This document shows positions 50,250 through 61,574 of a stretch of DNA of 64,000 nucleotides, piece by piece (within the stretch, counting starts at the first letter, position 1; every line of letters begins with the position of its first letter). The notes under the pieces were generated by a model. The model saw nothing but the letters and a program-made list of their open reading frames with translations, searched no databases and was not told the DNA's origin. The position numbers and the translations under genes were made by a program. The stretch is from Capitulum mitella (lineage: Eukaryota; Arthropoda; Thecostraca; Pollicipedomorpha; Pollicipedidae), in assembly GCA_030062745.1 (NCBI GenBank), contig CP099839.1, positions 39,977,891 through 40,041,890 of the forward strand, in the 5' to 3' direction.

Positions 50250-52590
50250 GGCATCGCAAGCCACACCCTTAAAATTTGACTTAGAAGGAAGGTTTCAAGG
50301 TCAAATAAAAATCGCAGGAAATTTTGGAAAATGCCAACGGCTGGGCATCGAAGCATTGCTTCCTCATCACAACGATATCCAGTTTATGAAAATGTTATTG
50401 GCAACTGAAATAAAACATATTATTTCGCCAAGAGTTTGGCCAAAAATCATCAACTTTCAAAATTTCGAATTGTCTTAGCATAAAAACCGCTCGTCATACC
50501 GAGTTGAGAAGTGGAAATCTGACATCCCAGCCAACCAGAGATTATCCCCCGACAAAACTCCATCACAATTTGAGACTGCAGTGTGCAACCACGTGGTCGA
50601 TCTCGCGTGTCTCGCGTGGAATGCCGCATGCAAGAAAACTGCCTGACTGCGCCATTTTGAATCCACCGCATTATCGGCAATATTGACTATCCTCTATGAC
50701 TTTACAGGTGCGAAGCGTTTGGATTTTATTGAAATGTTGAACGCTGAAAGTCATTGAATGAATCTCGGGGGCGACGTCGACGTGCGGAATATCTCTTGGT
50801 AATCTGAATGAATAACGACACGTTCCACGTTTAGAGGGATGCCGTGAAATTATTAAGCACTCCCGCGCAGCTCAGTAGACGTTCACAAGAAAAGCCATGG
50901 AGTGACCAGACTGGCCAAGTTTCTCACACGTGCTGAGCAACTCCAGCACGTTATTTACGAAAGTTGGCGTCGAACGGACCGGGTATGTTCCTCAGCCATG
51001 TCTTGAAGCTCTGCGGTCAAGACAAGCTCGTCTGCGAGGGTTTCGTGCTAGAGACGTCCTGCGTCATTGTCTTGGTTGTGCATATGTGGAAGGCCATTCT
51101 CGCCTCAGATCGGGGTAATAATGATAGGGTCTCTCCATGTCAACTCTACCGGTTGAGTATGCACCACCATTTCAGATTTTTATGAAATGATGTGTATGCG
51201 GTTGTCTCACGCCCTGATCCGGATTCTGATGTTTAAAGACTTCTGCGATCAACCATTCGCCATCGACAGTGACGTCAAAATGTGACGTCACGCCATTCGG
51301 TGCACCTTAAAATGCACTATGTCTCAAGAGTCGTGTGAATTTTAGAAGTCTTAAAATGACGTCATTTAGACAAAACTTCGTGCTTTAAACTGTATGCAAG
51401 ACCATTAGTTTCCGAAAATAATTCAGCCCTGTTTTGTGTAGTTAGAATAAACATAGTGATTTCTGGAAAATGGTATCTTTTGACTTTCTTCATACCTCGA
51501 TATTTGTAATTTACTTGGAATTTTAATCCGGAATCATTGATAAGTATAGCAGATTGGTTACTATATGGTACTAAACAGCCCAGAAGCCGGCCGTTTCGAA
51601 CTCTTCGGGCGCTGTGGCCTGCATCGTCGGCGCCCGCTCTGCGGCCGGGCTGGTAATGCATCGTGTCCACCAGACGGCTGTTCTGTGAACAGGGCCGAAT
51701 AATACCAACCACATTGACCGTTCATTTGTGTAATAACGTCGTTTTCAGATGCGTAAAATTTGTCCTGACTCCGGAGAAACAGAGCAGTTTGAGATGCGCC
51801 GCATGCTGTGATGTCATATTTCGACGTCACTGTCCACGACGCATGATTGATCGGAGGGGCCAGCAAACATCAGAATCATGATTAGAGCATGGGACAATCC
51901 CATACACGTCATTTCATCAAATTCACAGTTGATGTGTACAGTTGGACCTTTCGCCGGTTGAGTTGGCATTGAAGGACCCAGTGATAAAGAATACTGATAT
52001 GGCTGGTGCCGATGTGAAATTATTTTCTGATGGTTGGCACTCCTCACCTGCTGTTAAATGACCGATAATTTTATGTCTGACACACCCACATGATAATCTA
52101 CAGTTTAACTGGACCGCGCTTTACAAGACAAAACCGGATACTATTTCTTATTCGATGGAATGGTATGTCACATGGGGGGCCGAATACCGTTCATAAAAAT
52201 TTAGATATGGTCGTTTCTGCCATTGCAATGACCAAACCAGACCATTTGCAATTTGTCCAACTGCAGCAAATCAGGTGTTTTTACGTGAGGATTTGCTCTC
52301 GACTTCCTTCACCACGATCACCACGTCACGGTCAGACGGTGCTCGGTCCTTTGGAAGGCGGGTTTGTTGCAACCGGTTACGGGACTACTAGGGTGTAGAC
52401 GGACAGTCTGGAAGCACGAACAGGCCCCAGTCGCTTAACATCACGGAAAACATACTTGTTTGGAAATTCGCGACAGGTCTCAGATTTACCTCGACCTGTA
52501 GGACAGGCCACAGGTTGAATTTAGACTGCCGAACAAACCAAAACCAATACCCCGACTAAAGAGAAGACACTGTGGGCTGCAGATGACGCC
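50250..52590. other. Non-coding stretch
   Basis: No gene recognised. Contains the CRE cluster listed separately. Confidence 0.45.
51270..51364. promoter_or_regulatory. Cluster of three perfect CRE octamers
   Basis: TGACGTCA occurs at 51270-51277, 51283-51290 and 51357-51364. TGACGTCA is the full palindromic CREB/ATF site. Start-to-start spacing of the first pair is 13 bases. No gene is recognisable next to it, so a regulatory role is only a possibility. Confidence 0.35.
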
Positions 52591-53290
52591 TCGAACTCCA
52601 TGATGGATCACGGACTGGTCCTAGAAGCCTGTCACCAGCTGGCCTCCGCGGCGGCCGCTGCCTGGGCCCGGCCCGGCCGCCGCAGGGCCGCCGACGGCCA
52701 CGAGCCGCCCGCTCCGCGACACGCATTGCCAGCGCGCGCCCTAATTGAGCTGGCAGCCCAAAAACGCCGCGTGCGTCGACAACGCCGCCGCCGGCTGCCA
52801 AGCGACGCGCATCAGCGTCACCAGTCGCCGCGGTCGCGGCCGGCGTGCGTCGTAAACGTCTCCCGGCGTGAATTTAGTCCCGCGCCAGACCCGGCCGCCG
52901 TCTGACGGACAAATTTGTTACACAAATATTGATGGCTGGTGACGGGCGGCGGCGGCGGCGGCGGGACGGGAGACAGCAGCCTGTCACCGGACGGCTCCGT
53001 GCCGCGCAGACGCCGCGACGGGCACGACCGTCGCGTGCAGCCGGCGCTGCGCCTGCAGCCAGCGTCCGTCCCGGGCTGGGAAGAGCCCGGCCGCGCCGCT
53101 GCTCCGTCCCGGGCTGGGAAGAGCCCGGTCGCGCCGCTGCTCCGTCCCGGGCTGGGAAGAGCCCGGTCGCGCCGCTGCGGAGGAGACGACGACGCACCGA
53201 CTCTGATTTCGGCCCCGGACAGGTTGAGTTCTGGGCTTGACCTCCGCGGGGGAGGGGTACCCATCCCCGTCGCGCTGCCCTCGAGAGTTG
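52590..53290. other. GC/CpG-rich patch
   Basis: CpG-dense block with GGC runs near 52950-52970 and a 38-bp tandem array. Frames of 100-150 codons are open on both strands; they follow the repeat and base composition and match no family I know. Confidence 0.45.
53067..53180. repeat. 38-bp tandem repeat, three units
   Basis: Units start at 53067, 53105 and 53143 with CGTCCCGGGCTGGG and are nearly identical (one C/T difference and a changed final two bases). Confidence 0.95.
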
Positions 53291-53324
53291 GCTAGATCTG
53301 TGCCGGTGATGCACTGTTGGACCC

Positions 53325-53490
53325 GTGACGTGGAAACGTCCCCTTATCTGGCTCTGTGACGCAGGGCAGAGTCGTGATTTAGACAGGTGACGCAGACTTC
53401 ACCTGTGATTTAGATAGATGACGCAGATCCGAAATAGGGTCTAGACTGGTGGCTCAACAGTAAACTGTGATCGATACCGATGACGCAGTG
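53325..53490. repeat. 31-bp degenerate tandem repeat, six units
   Basis: A (G/A)TGACGCAG-like start recurs at 53325, 53356, 53387, 53418, 53449 and 53480, exactly 31 bp apart. Parts of the unit body (CTGTGATTTAGA-like) are also shared. The units are diverged but the phase is kept perfectly. Confidence 0.8.
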
Positions 53491-53494
53491 CCCA

Positions 53495-54785
53495 GCCGCT
53501 TTCTAAAGTCTCTTGCGTCCTTGGATGGATTCTCCATCACGTTTGGCACAGGGTTCATTTCTGTTATTTCTGTACGTCCTTATCACGTCGTCATCGAACA
53601 CCTCTGTCTCCATCGAACATCTCAGAATGAAGTGGTTAAACGGCGCCTTGTGAAACGACGCGGCTCGGATGTTTTGTGTAACGTGTGTAACGTGACACTG
53701 AAATTTAACCGAAACTCTCGCTTCGCAAAACGATGCTGTAGCGTATGGAACACATAAAGCATGCACACTGTGGCTATCTTATTACCGGCTCGCTCCGGTT
53801 CGTTACAAGTGTGATTTATCATTTCACTGTACATGATAATAATTACGCTCAGTGTTGCTGAGACATTACTATTCGTTTTGCTGTTCCTGCGAGTTATTTG
53901 TCTGCAAAAGATGTAGATCAGTACTGACAGATGGAACTCGGAACGTTAGGCTGAAAGCACTTCTTTTCCCAAACCATAGGGAAGGGTCTGTGCTTCTGCG
54001 TCCGTACGCCCATATATCGGGAGCTGCCGTGGTGTCCGGAGCGGCGTTACCGGTTTCCATAACGCCGTCGGCCTCTCCATGGACAGTTTGCTCTTTCGCC
54101 CGACACCCGTCGTCGGTAACGAATCACGGCCGCCCAAGTTGTCGTTCCGAGCCGGTGACCGTAAAATCTCTTACAGTCGCGGCGAACAGTCAATTTCGGC
54201 CCGGCTGCCGGACGGAGAGGGTCGGCGAAATACGCCACGGACAGTGTTGCCGGCGTCCGCCGCAGGTTCGCTTTTCCTGATTCGCCCGAAGTTACGATGA
54301 CCGAAAGCTGCGGAGCCGTAATATAATGAGAAAAAGGTCTTTGGCGCTGTGACAATCGCGTCCTGAGGGCAGGATCATCTCTCCGTGACCTCGTCTTGAG
54401 AACGGGCCTCACAACCCGACATCCAGTAAACTGATAACTCCTGGACAAAATTTTAATAAACGTCTCCTTAATTCTGACCCTCCTGCGTTTGGCATTCGCC
54501 CGCGCATGACTATTTCTCCTTGCCTTATGTGCAACTGAAGAGCGTTTGAGCATTGGAAGCATTTCCCCAGGCCGTTGGTAGTAGTGGTAGAAGGCCATTT
54601 TCGAAAGACATTTTACCGTGTGAATGTTAAATAGTTTGCCCATTATGTCACCAAGTCTAAATTATTATGAAATGTGTGTCGCATATCTCACACACCCCAG
54701 ACATATTGTGACGTGGTAGACACACCGTGTAATGTATTTGACATAGGCAGATATCAGGCAAATGGACACACAGATTAACAGCAAG
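53495..54785. other. Non-coding stretch
   Basis: No gene recognised. Moderately GC-rich around 54080-54280. Confidence 0.4.
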
Positions 54786-54789
54786 GCAT

Positions 54790-55175
54790 TAATCTTCAGT
54801 AGGCCGCCTGAAAGCCGGCGGGGCCCGCTCGTTAGCCAGAGCTGGAGCCGGACGCCTCCCTGTCAGCGTCGACCTCGTCTGCGGACCGGACCTCCCGGCG
54901 GCAGGTCTGCTGACGGCGCACCGCCGTCGACGTCCTCTTTCCTCTGCGGGGTGCCGGCTGAATACCGGCCGGCCGCTCTGACCGCCCCCGCTCTGTTCCA
55001 GGCCCGACTGTGACGGCGGCAGTCGCCGGACGCAGAGCAGCGCCCTGACGCGGCGTCCGCCTCGACGCGTGCCGCTCGACGGCGCGTCGGCTGAGCCAGC
55101 GCGCGCCGCCGACGGAGCGTGACGACCGCAGCCCGGCGTGACGCCGGCCCGGGACGCGTTCTCGTCTCGCTGGTC
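54790..55175 (+). promoter_or_regulatory. CpG-rich 5' region of the GPCR gene
   Basis: CpG-dense DNA runs directly into the coding sequence. An in-frame TGA at 55092-55094 closes the reading frame upstream. Promoter elements and a transcription start cannot be pinpointed, and a 5'-UTR intron cannot be excluded. Confidence 0.4.
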
Positions 55176-57062
55176 ATGACGCCGCCGCTGCTGGCCCTCC
55201 TGCTGGTCGGCCTGGCCGGCGCCGCCTCCGCCGCCGTCGAGGAGGGCGAGATCTTCAACCGGATCCGGGACCTGCTGGAGCGGGCCGGCCCGCGGCAGCA
55301 GCGGCCGTCGACCAACTCCACGCCCATCTCGCGCGCCGCGCTCGAGAAGGTGATCCGGCTGCTACCCAACGTGTCGTGGGGTAACGGCAGCGGCGGCAAG
55401 CCGGACCTGTCGGACCTCATCGACAGCCGCGGCGAGGCGAGCCGCATCAGCGTCGTCATCCTGGCCTACTCGGTCATCATCGTGGTGTCGCTGTTCGGCA
55501 ACCTGCTCGTTTGCCAGGTGGTGGTGCGCAACAAACGCATGCACACCGTCACGAACACGTTCATCGCCAACCTGGCCGTCTCCGACGTGCTCATGACGTG
55601 TCTCAACATTCCGTTCAACATCAGCCGCATCCTGCTGGACGACTGGCCGTTCGGCGGCTTCATGTGCAGCGTGGTGCCGTACGTGCAGGTGTGCGCCGTC
55701 TACGTGAGCGCCTTCACCATGGCCGCCATCGCGCTCGACCGGTACCAGGTGATTGTGAAGCCGCTGAAGCCGCGGCTGGGTCCTCTGCACGGCTCGGCGA
55801 TCATCGCCGTCATCTGGCTGCTGGCCGCCGTAATCTCGCTCCCGCACGCCATCTACAACGAGGTCGTCGCCGTCTTCACCTACCGCATGCTGACGCGCTG
55901 CCAGACGCGCTACCCGAGCCCGTCGCGCCAGTTCCGCAAGTGGCTGACGCTGCTGACCAGCCTGACGCAGTACTACGTGCCGCTGACCATCACCGGCGTG
56001 GCGTACGGCATCATCACGCGGAAAGTGTGGAGTCGAGCCGTGCTCGGCGCCGCCACCGAGGAGCAGATGGTGTACCAGGCGCGCGCCAAGCGCAAGACCA
56101 TCAAGATGCTGATGGTGGTGGTCGTGCTGTTCGCCATTTGCTGGATGCCGCTGAACCTCTACCACCTGATCGTCGACTTCAGCGTGGAGACGAGTCCAAC
56201 GCGCCACAACTCGACGCTCTTCTTCTTCTGCCACTGGCTGGCCATGTCGAACGTTTGCTACAACCCGTTCATCTACTGCTGGCTCAACGAGCACTTTCGC
56301 GCCGGGGCGCTCGCCTGGTTCAAGTGCCTGGCACGCCGCTCCTCCAAGGTGCACCCGGCCATCGAGATCAACGGCATCCTAGTGCAGACGTCGCGCCGCC
56401 GCGGCGGCGACTCCACCTCCAACACGGTCTCGAGCAGCGTGCGCGCCGACTCGGTGCGCCGCCAGCTCTCGGCGCGGCACGAGGTCACGCTCAACGGCTA
56501 CGTGGAGATCCGCAGCCGGCGCGCGCTCGCCTCGCTGCTGGGCTCGAGTCGAGCCGCGGCCGAGGCAGACCCGCTGCCGGCCGCGCCCGACTCGCCGCCC
56601 GAGGCGCGCGAGAGCGGCTTCCCACTGCTGCCGCGACTCTGCGAGCAGGGCAAGGCCGACGCGTACGACGTCATCTGCCGCAATATCGAGATCGTGTACC
56701 GGCGCCGGGAGGGCGGCGCGGCGGCTCTGGTGCGCGGGCGCGCCGAGCCCGCCGCCGCCGCTGACCAGTTCAGCGTCAGCATCTTCGCTGGCGCCGAGGG
56801 CGGCGGCGGCGGCGGCGGCGGCGGCGACGGCGGCGGAGGCGGCGGAGGCGGCGGCGGCGGCGGCGGCGGCGGCGGAGGCGGCGGCGGCGAGTCGTCTCGG
56901 GAGCGGGTGTATCGCGGCCAGATCACCGGCCTGCTGCGCCAGCAGGTGCTGGCCGACGGCAGCGGCCAGCTGCGCGAGACCAGCTTCGCGCTGGTCGAAC
57001 CGGCCAGCAACGGCCGCCTGCCGGGCCGGCAGAGTTCCACTCGCTCGCGCCGCTCCGTCTGA
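55176..57062 (+). CDS. GPR83-like: GPR83-like class A G-protein-coupled receptor, single exon, 628 residues
   Basis: A plasma-membrane peptide-type receptor of the rhodopsin class. The start chosen is the first ATG after an in-frame stop (55092-55094), with G at -3. It begins a signal peptide (MTPPLLALLLVGLAG...) and the N-terminal domain has N-glycosylation sites (NST, NVS, NGS). Predicted membrane segments: about 92-116, 128-150, 165-189, 207-226, 256-280, 311-332 and 348-371. Class A hallmarks: Cys164-Cys242 for the TM3-ECL2 disulfide, DRY 188-190, CWMP 322-325, NPFIY 363-367. GPR83-type stretches recalled from the family: HPLKPR-like VKPLKPR, SLPHAI, TIKMLM-VVVLFA-CW, CYNPFIYCWLNE-FR. The roughly 257-residue tail is far longer than in vertebrate GPR83 and has poly-Gly (about 543-571). 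In mammals the ligand is reported as the peptide PEN; the invertebrate ligand is unknown. The receptor class is certain; the GPR83 assignment is probable. Confidence 0.88.
   Translation: MTPPLLALLLVGLAGAASAAVEEGEIFNRIRDLLERAGPRQQRPSTNSTPISRAALEKVIRLLPNVSWGNGSGGKPDLSDLIDSRGEASRISVVILAYSVIIVVSLFGNLLVCQVVVRNKRMHTVTNTFIANLAVSDVLMTCLNIPFNISRILLDDWPFGGFMCSVVPYVQVCAVYVSAFTMAAIALDRYQVIVKPLKPRLGPLHGSAIIAVIWLLAAVISLPHAIYNEVVAVFTYRMLTRCQTRYPSPSRQFRKWLTLLTSLTQYYVPLTITGVAYGIITRKVWSRAVLGAATEEQMVYQARAKRKTIKMLMVVVVLFAICWMPLNLYHLIVDFSVETSPTRHNSTLFFFCHWLAMSNVCYNPFIYCWLNEHFRAGALAWFKCLARRSSKVHPAIEINGILVQTSRRRGGDSTSNTVSSSVRADSVRRQLSARHEVTLNGYVEIRSRRALASLLGSSRAAAEADPLPAAPDSPPEARESGFPLLPRLCEQGKADAYDVICRNIEIVYRRREGGAAALVRGRAEPAAAADQFSVSIFAGAEGGGGGGGGGDGGGGGGGGGGGGGGGGGGGGESSRERVYRGQITGLLRQQVLADGSGQLRETSFALVEPASNGRLPGRQSSTRSRRSV
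56796..56889 (+). repeat. GGC/GGA trinucleotide repeat encoding poly-glycine
   Basis: About 29 glycine codons, mostly GGC with some GGA and one GAC, in frame inside the receptor tail. Length variation in multiples of three would leave the frame intact. Confidence 0.95.
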
Positions 57063-57171
57063 GCCGCCGCCGGCTGGGGCCGAGGCGCCGCTCCGTCTGA
57101 GCCGCCGCCGGCTGGGGCCGAGGCGCCGCTCCGTCTGAGCCACCGCCGGCTGGGGCCGAGGCGCCGCTCGG
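57058..57171 (+). repeat. 38-bp tandem repeat at the GPCR stop codon, three units
   Basis: Units start at 57058, 57096 and 57134 with TCTGAGCC(G/A)CCGCCGG. The TGA in the first unit (57060-57062) is the receptor stop codon. The last ten coding bases resemble the end of the unit, so the array seems to overlap the final codons. Confidence 0.93.
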
Positions 57172-60100
57172 TGTGAGGTGTCACTGCTGGCGCGGTGCTG
57201 AGTGCGAAGTGTCACTGCTGAGGGCCTTCTCTGCTGCGCAGCCACGCTGTTTCGACCGACGTAAACCAGGCCTCTGTCCGGACGTGGGCGTCCACGGAAC
57301 TCCCGACGTCCCAGATTCCATCAGTGTCGTCGCGCCGTTCGGGCGCACGGTATGTTAGAAATGCCGCCTTTGCAATTGCCGCGCGTCGCCAATTCGTCGC
57401 GACCTGTCGATGGACGCACACTCAGCAAGTGACGGACTGCTGCGGACTGTGCACCCAGGCTTAGATCCCTCGCTTGAGGATCTCGCTGATTCGGGCTGCC
57501 TCTGAAGACGCGTGGTGGGTTAAGCTGATCGGAGCCTCGTCCCACGCTAGGTTCTCGCCCAATTCACTGTCACAGATGAACCTGAGGGCCCGACTGGGAA
57601 CGGGGCAGTCTGCAGCGATATGGTTGTATTGCGGCTCGATCGAAATGCTGGGAGCCACGCTCTCAGGTCCGACTGCCCCATATTTTCCAATGCTGTGATG
57701 TCAAGCAGCGGCACTGGATGAAGGCAAAGGAGAAAAAAAACAAGACGAGCTATCTAGTATCAGAAGCGTTCGCTATCATAGCATCTCTGCGTATGTATTC
57801 TGTAGTTGTATCTATGGCTTTAAGGTATTTTTCCGGCCCAGTGCCCTTGTGCTATTATAAATCTGAGATGATTGTTACAACTGTGAACTAGTAATACTCA
57901 TTTATGTATAGGTTTAAATATTGTAGGGTTGGACTGCTTAGTTCGTATTTTGCCATACGTCAATTTCTACGCATCGCTTTTGCGATGCCGTACGGGAACG
58001 CGATCTGGCAGTGGTTAGCTGACCTAGTTCTCAGCTCATTTTTCCAACTGGCCTGACCACGTGACTTCTGAAGGTTCTAGACGCCATGACCATACGCTCA
58101 AGTGCAACGTCTGTCTACAGTTCCCTTTGTACAAAAAATGCTAGGACAAACAAGTGTCACTTCGTCACTCCTTTGCGTAGGCGTTAAGTAATCTCGCATA
58201 ATTCCGTGAAGTGCACGGGCGCAGCTGGCGCGCGTCGGCCGCTGCCAGACGATGTGTTTGTTGGCAGGGGCCGGCCCGGGGGCGCTGCCCAGGCGGGGGA
58301 TGCGCCGTCGCCCCGGCCGTCGCGTGGAGCGATGTGTTTCTCGCCGCGTGCTGAGTGAGGTTCGCGCGCCCTCGGAACGGCAGTGCGAGCCGTCAAAAGT
58401 TGTCGAGGTGTGGCGCTTGTTTCAGTCGGACAAAATGGCGGTCTGGAAACTTGGGCCTGTATGCGGCGGTGTGCGATAGAGTCTAGTGGGGGACAAGTCT
58501 GGGGACGCTGTGATAAATCACTTAAATCGGTGCCGCTGGTGCATGCATCGTTGGGGCAGAGGCCTTCGTTGTGATAAGTGTCGACTGATAGCATCTGGTG
58601 TTGTTGGCGGTTCAGGCTCGAGCTGGAGGGCATTGAGATAAGTCATGGTTCTGTATTCGTTGTGCAAGCAGTGCCGCGAGTTGAAATATTAAGACGGGTT
58701 CGGTCAAAAGCTAAAGTTAACCTCTAGTCAATTTTTTTTCGCACTCTCAGCTCGAATCAAACTTGGCTATCACATTCAACTTTCCTCTTTACCGTTTGCG
58801 AATTTACACTTTCAGTTTTGTGCCGTTAAGCTATTACTTTGAAGGCGTAAGTAACAGCGGTGCCACCAGGTCGTCGGTGAGCGGTTGTATGCATTTTTCC
58901 ATTTTTACCAGTCTCAGTATTGATTAGGCTGACAGACTCCTGCTGTCTTCGTTTCCGTAACTCCAACATAAAAGGACCGTTTGTAGATGACTGACCAGAC
59001 TGATGATTCGGGGACGACTGATTAAAAGTCTGTCGGCAGGAGGAAAACGCTAGTGGGTTGTGGTGTGGTTGTGAATCGTATGCGGCCCATTTTGTAAATT
59101 TCTTGTGGGCAACAAGCTCAAACACAGCACAGCATTTACGTAAAACTTTGTGCTGATCTGCTTGTCCACGGTCTGCATGTGTGGCTGCTGAACGTTCAAT
59201 GCTCGTTGCTCAGGCTCTGGGGCTTCTCTGACGCTTGGTGATTGGGTGGCGGAGCCGCTGTGCGCACGCTTACCGGCTCGTCCGGTCCTGCGAAATTTCA
59301 TGCGCGGCTTAGAAAATCCGGCGTTGATCGGACGAAAGAGCGGCCCATTGTGTGCACAGGTGCACAAGAATGTGTGATTCGGAGGACCTGGATGAGCGGT
59401 AGGTATAGGGACATTGCTAGATTCGGTAAGAATCACGCTTAGCTGTCGTGTGCGCATGCTCGCTTGTCGCCTTCCGGCCGCGCACTCTTTTTATTTCCGT
59501 TGGCGACACGGTTTTTGATAAATAAACGTTAGACTATAGTGTTTCCATGGTTTGCCCATCAGAGCTGCGACCGTCGGGCGGAGCTGATGCATCTGAAGGT
59601 CGACCCTCCGGACCGATAGGGTCCAATAACTCATGACGAGGAGCCGGACGAATGTTAACCAACGAATTTCACGGTGGGGCGTGATTTAACGCCCAGACCT
59701 GCGCTGATGCTAGCAATCTTTTCTGCTGTCACCATACCACGTGTGAGCAATCAGGCGAGTTAATTAAGCAAGCCTGGGCATAATATGCACCGTCAGTCAG
59801 CAGCACAGGCCGATATTACTACTGTCAGCCTGTAATGAACGCGAACGTGGCAAGAAGTTGCCTGGACAGTGTTGGTTTCCAGTACCGGATGTCTCCGTGC
59901 GCGAAGAGCACTCGTTCTCAGGCGAGATGACAATTTGTTCCGGTCGTTGGAGACACACTGACACTTGTATCAGATATTTTGGGCAGCGCGGCACAGGGCT
60001 GTGGCTGTTCGGCCGTAAATGCACTTCGCCGCGCCAGTCATGGTGCAAATACTTGATAACAGAGTGCCAAGGACTGAGGCCCCAGGCCAGGAGGAGAAAA

Positions 60101-61165
60101 ACGCGGCAAGAAAGATTCCCATTCACATTTATACAGATACAGACACTAAAGCGACGTAAGTACACGCCACTCACCGAGCTGTTCTGGTATGTCCCCAACT
60201 ACGCGTTCCTTGCAATAAAGTGCGGGGTTTCATATCCGGTTGAGAGTCATCCATCTCCACACACGTGCCTGCAGCCGGCAAGACGGCCGAACATGCAATA
60301 ATGCATCGACCGCGGCCCGAACTTGGCCGACTGTGTAATGCGAAATGACCAGAATCCAAAGGAGTGAAGTTCTGTGGAACGGCAGGACATACTCTCCAAG
60401 AGATCCCGTGCACCAGAGCCAGACCGGCAAAATTGCCTTTTCATGAGTCCCATCGCTGCTCCTGGAATCATCCAATGTTTTTCCCGGTCTTTAAATGAAA
60501 CTGAACTGTCTCTTAACTATAGCGTTGTTGAAAAGTGGCCTGAAAATTGTGTTGCATAAACAAATCTTGACAGAAGTATTTTGTACGGCAATTTCAGGTG
60601 ACAGACTACACATTCAGTCCTTTCTATTCACTGCGCGTGGACCCAAAACGACCATGGAATGTCCAAAGAGACTACTCGTATACGGAAATGCAGACGAAGC
60701 CAAGAACACGCCCTGGAGTTGGGCCTGGCTCTGTACATTCCGGGACCGCCGGATATTCCTTACCGGAAGCGCCAGAAAAGGGAACGGCATAAATATTTAT
60801 ATTTCTCGTATATGTGTTCGATCTGGTAATCTCCAGCGGTGCTCGTTAGGGCTGAACGCTTCGAGATGACCACAGCATTGCTGTCTTCGAACTCTCCTTA
60901 AAAAATTGGCGCTGGTGCCAAAGACGTAGAGTAATGAACCTATTCTCTTCCTGGGGAACCCATCTGTAGGGTGGACGCACCGCGTCAGCCGGCAGCAGTT
61001 ACGAAGCGCTTCCATTCAGGTCAGCCAGTGACAGCGTCATCCGGCTGAGTTCTGGGAGACGAGCTCTTGCGTTCACAACACAGACGGAGTTATTCATGGA
61101 AATTTCATTCACGCGGTCTCTGTGAAAACCTGATGGTTTTTTTTATGCAGTCAGGGTTATCCGGG
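57172..61165. other. Downstream non-coding stretch
   Basis: No second gene recognised. The start is presumably 3' UTR of the receptor, but the first clear AATAAA lies far away at 59521, so the transcript end is unknown. A small GC-rich patch lies at about 58200-58400. Confidence 0.4.
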
Positions 61166-61169
61166 AGGC

Positions 61170-61570
61170 TTAGATGGTCCTGAGGAATGAGGAAGATAGA
61201 AGGGCCCCTAAAACTCTCAATGGGCCCCTGAGACCGCAAGAGAGACCCAACTCGGCAGAGTGCCCCTGAGACCGCCAGAAAGGCCATAGGGCCCCTGAGG
61301 CGGCAAAGATGATGACTGAGTCCCTACGACAGCATGGCGGCCCTTGGAATTCCATGGGGGCTCCAAATAGGTTTTACTGGCCTGTGTGAAAAGCTGAAGA
61401 TGCCTGATGCAGCCACTCTTTCATCAATCCTCTCGGGTCCCCGAGAGGATTAATCAGACCCTGAAACGGTCCCTAAGATTGAAAGAATGGCCCCTAAAGC
61501 TCTCTTATAGCTTCTGGGACCGTTAGAGGGAACCAACACGGCAAAGGATCCATGAGACCGCGAGACTGAA
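61170..61570. repeat. Degenerate repeat region of GGCCCCTGAGACCGC-type modules
   Basis: Related modules begin near 61202, 61222, 61260, 61289 and 61318, and again near 61469 and 61492, at irregular 20-38 bp spacing. A perfect hairpin (61426-61451) sits inside the region. Confidence 0.55.
61426..61451. repeat. Perfect 12-bp inverted repeat, 2-base loop
   Basis: AATCCTCTCGGG at 61426-61437 is the exact reverse complement of 61440-61451, with TC as the loop, the same loop as the hairpin at 26271-26298. Confidence 0.9.
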
Positions 61571-61574
61571 AATG

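Noticed and set aside
55119-55175. Upstream extension of the receptor to 55119
   Set aside because: The codon there is GTG, not ATG. The first in-frame ATG after the upstream stop is at 55176 and begins a clear signal peptide.
55362-57245. Long open frames on minus (330, 288 and 228 codons) and in another plus frame (417 codons) over the GPCR
   Set aside because: They are shadows of the GC-rich receptor coding sequence: low-complexity His/Arg/Ala-rich translations with no domain, while the chosen frame contains every class A GPCR hallmark.
57855-57860. TATAAAT near 57855 as the receptor polyadenylation signal
   Set aside because: It is not AATAAA or ATTAAA, and no downstream evidence supports cleavage here.
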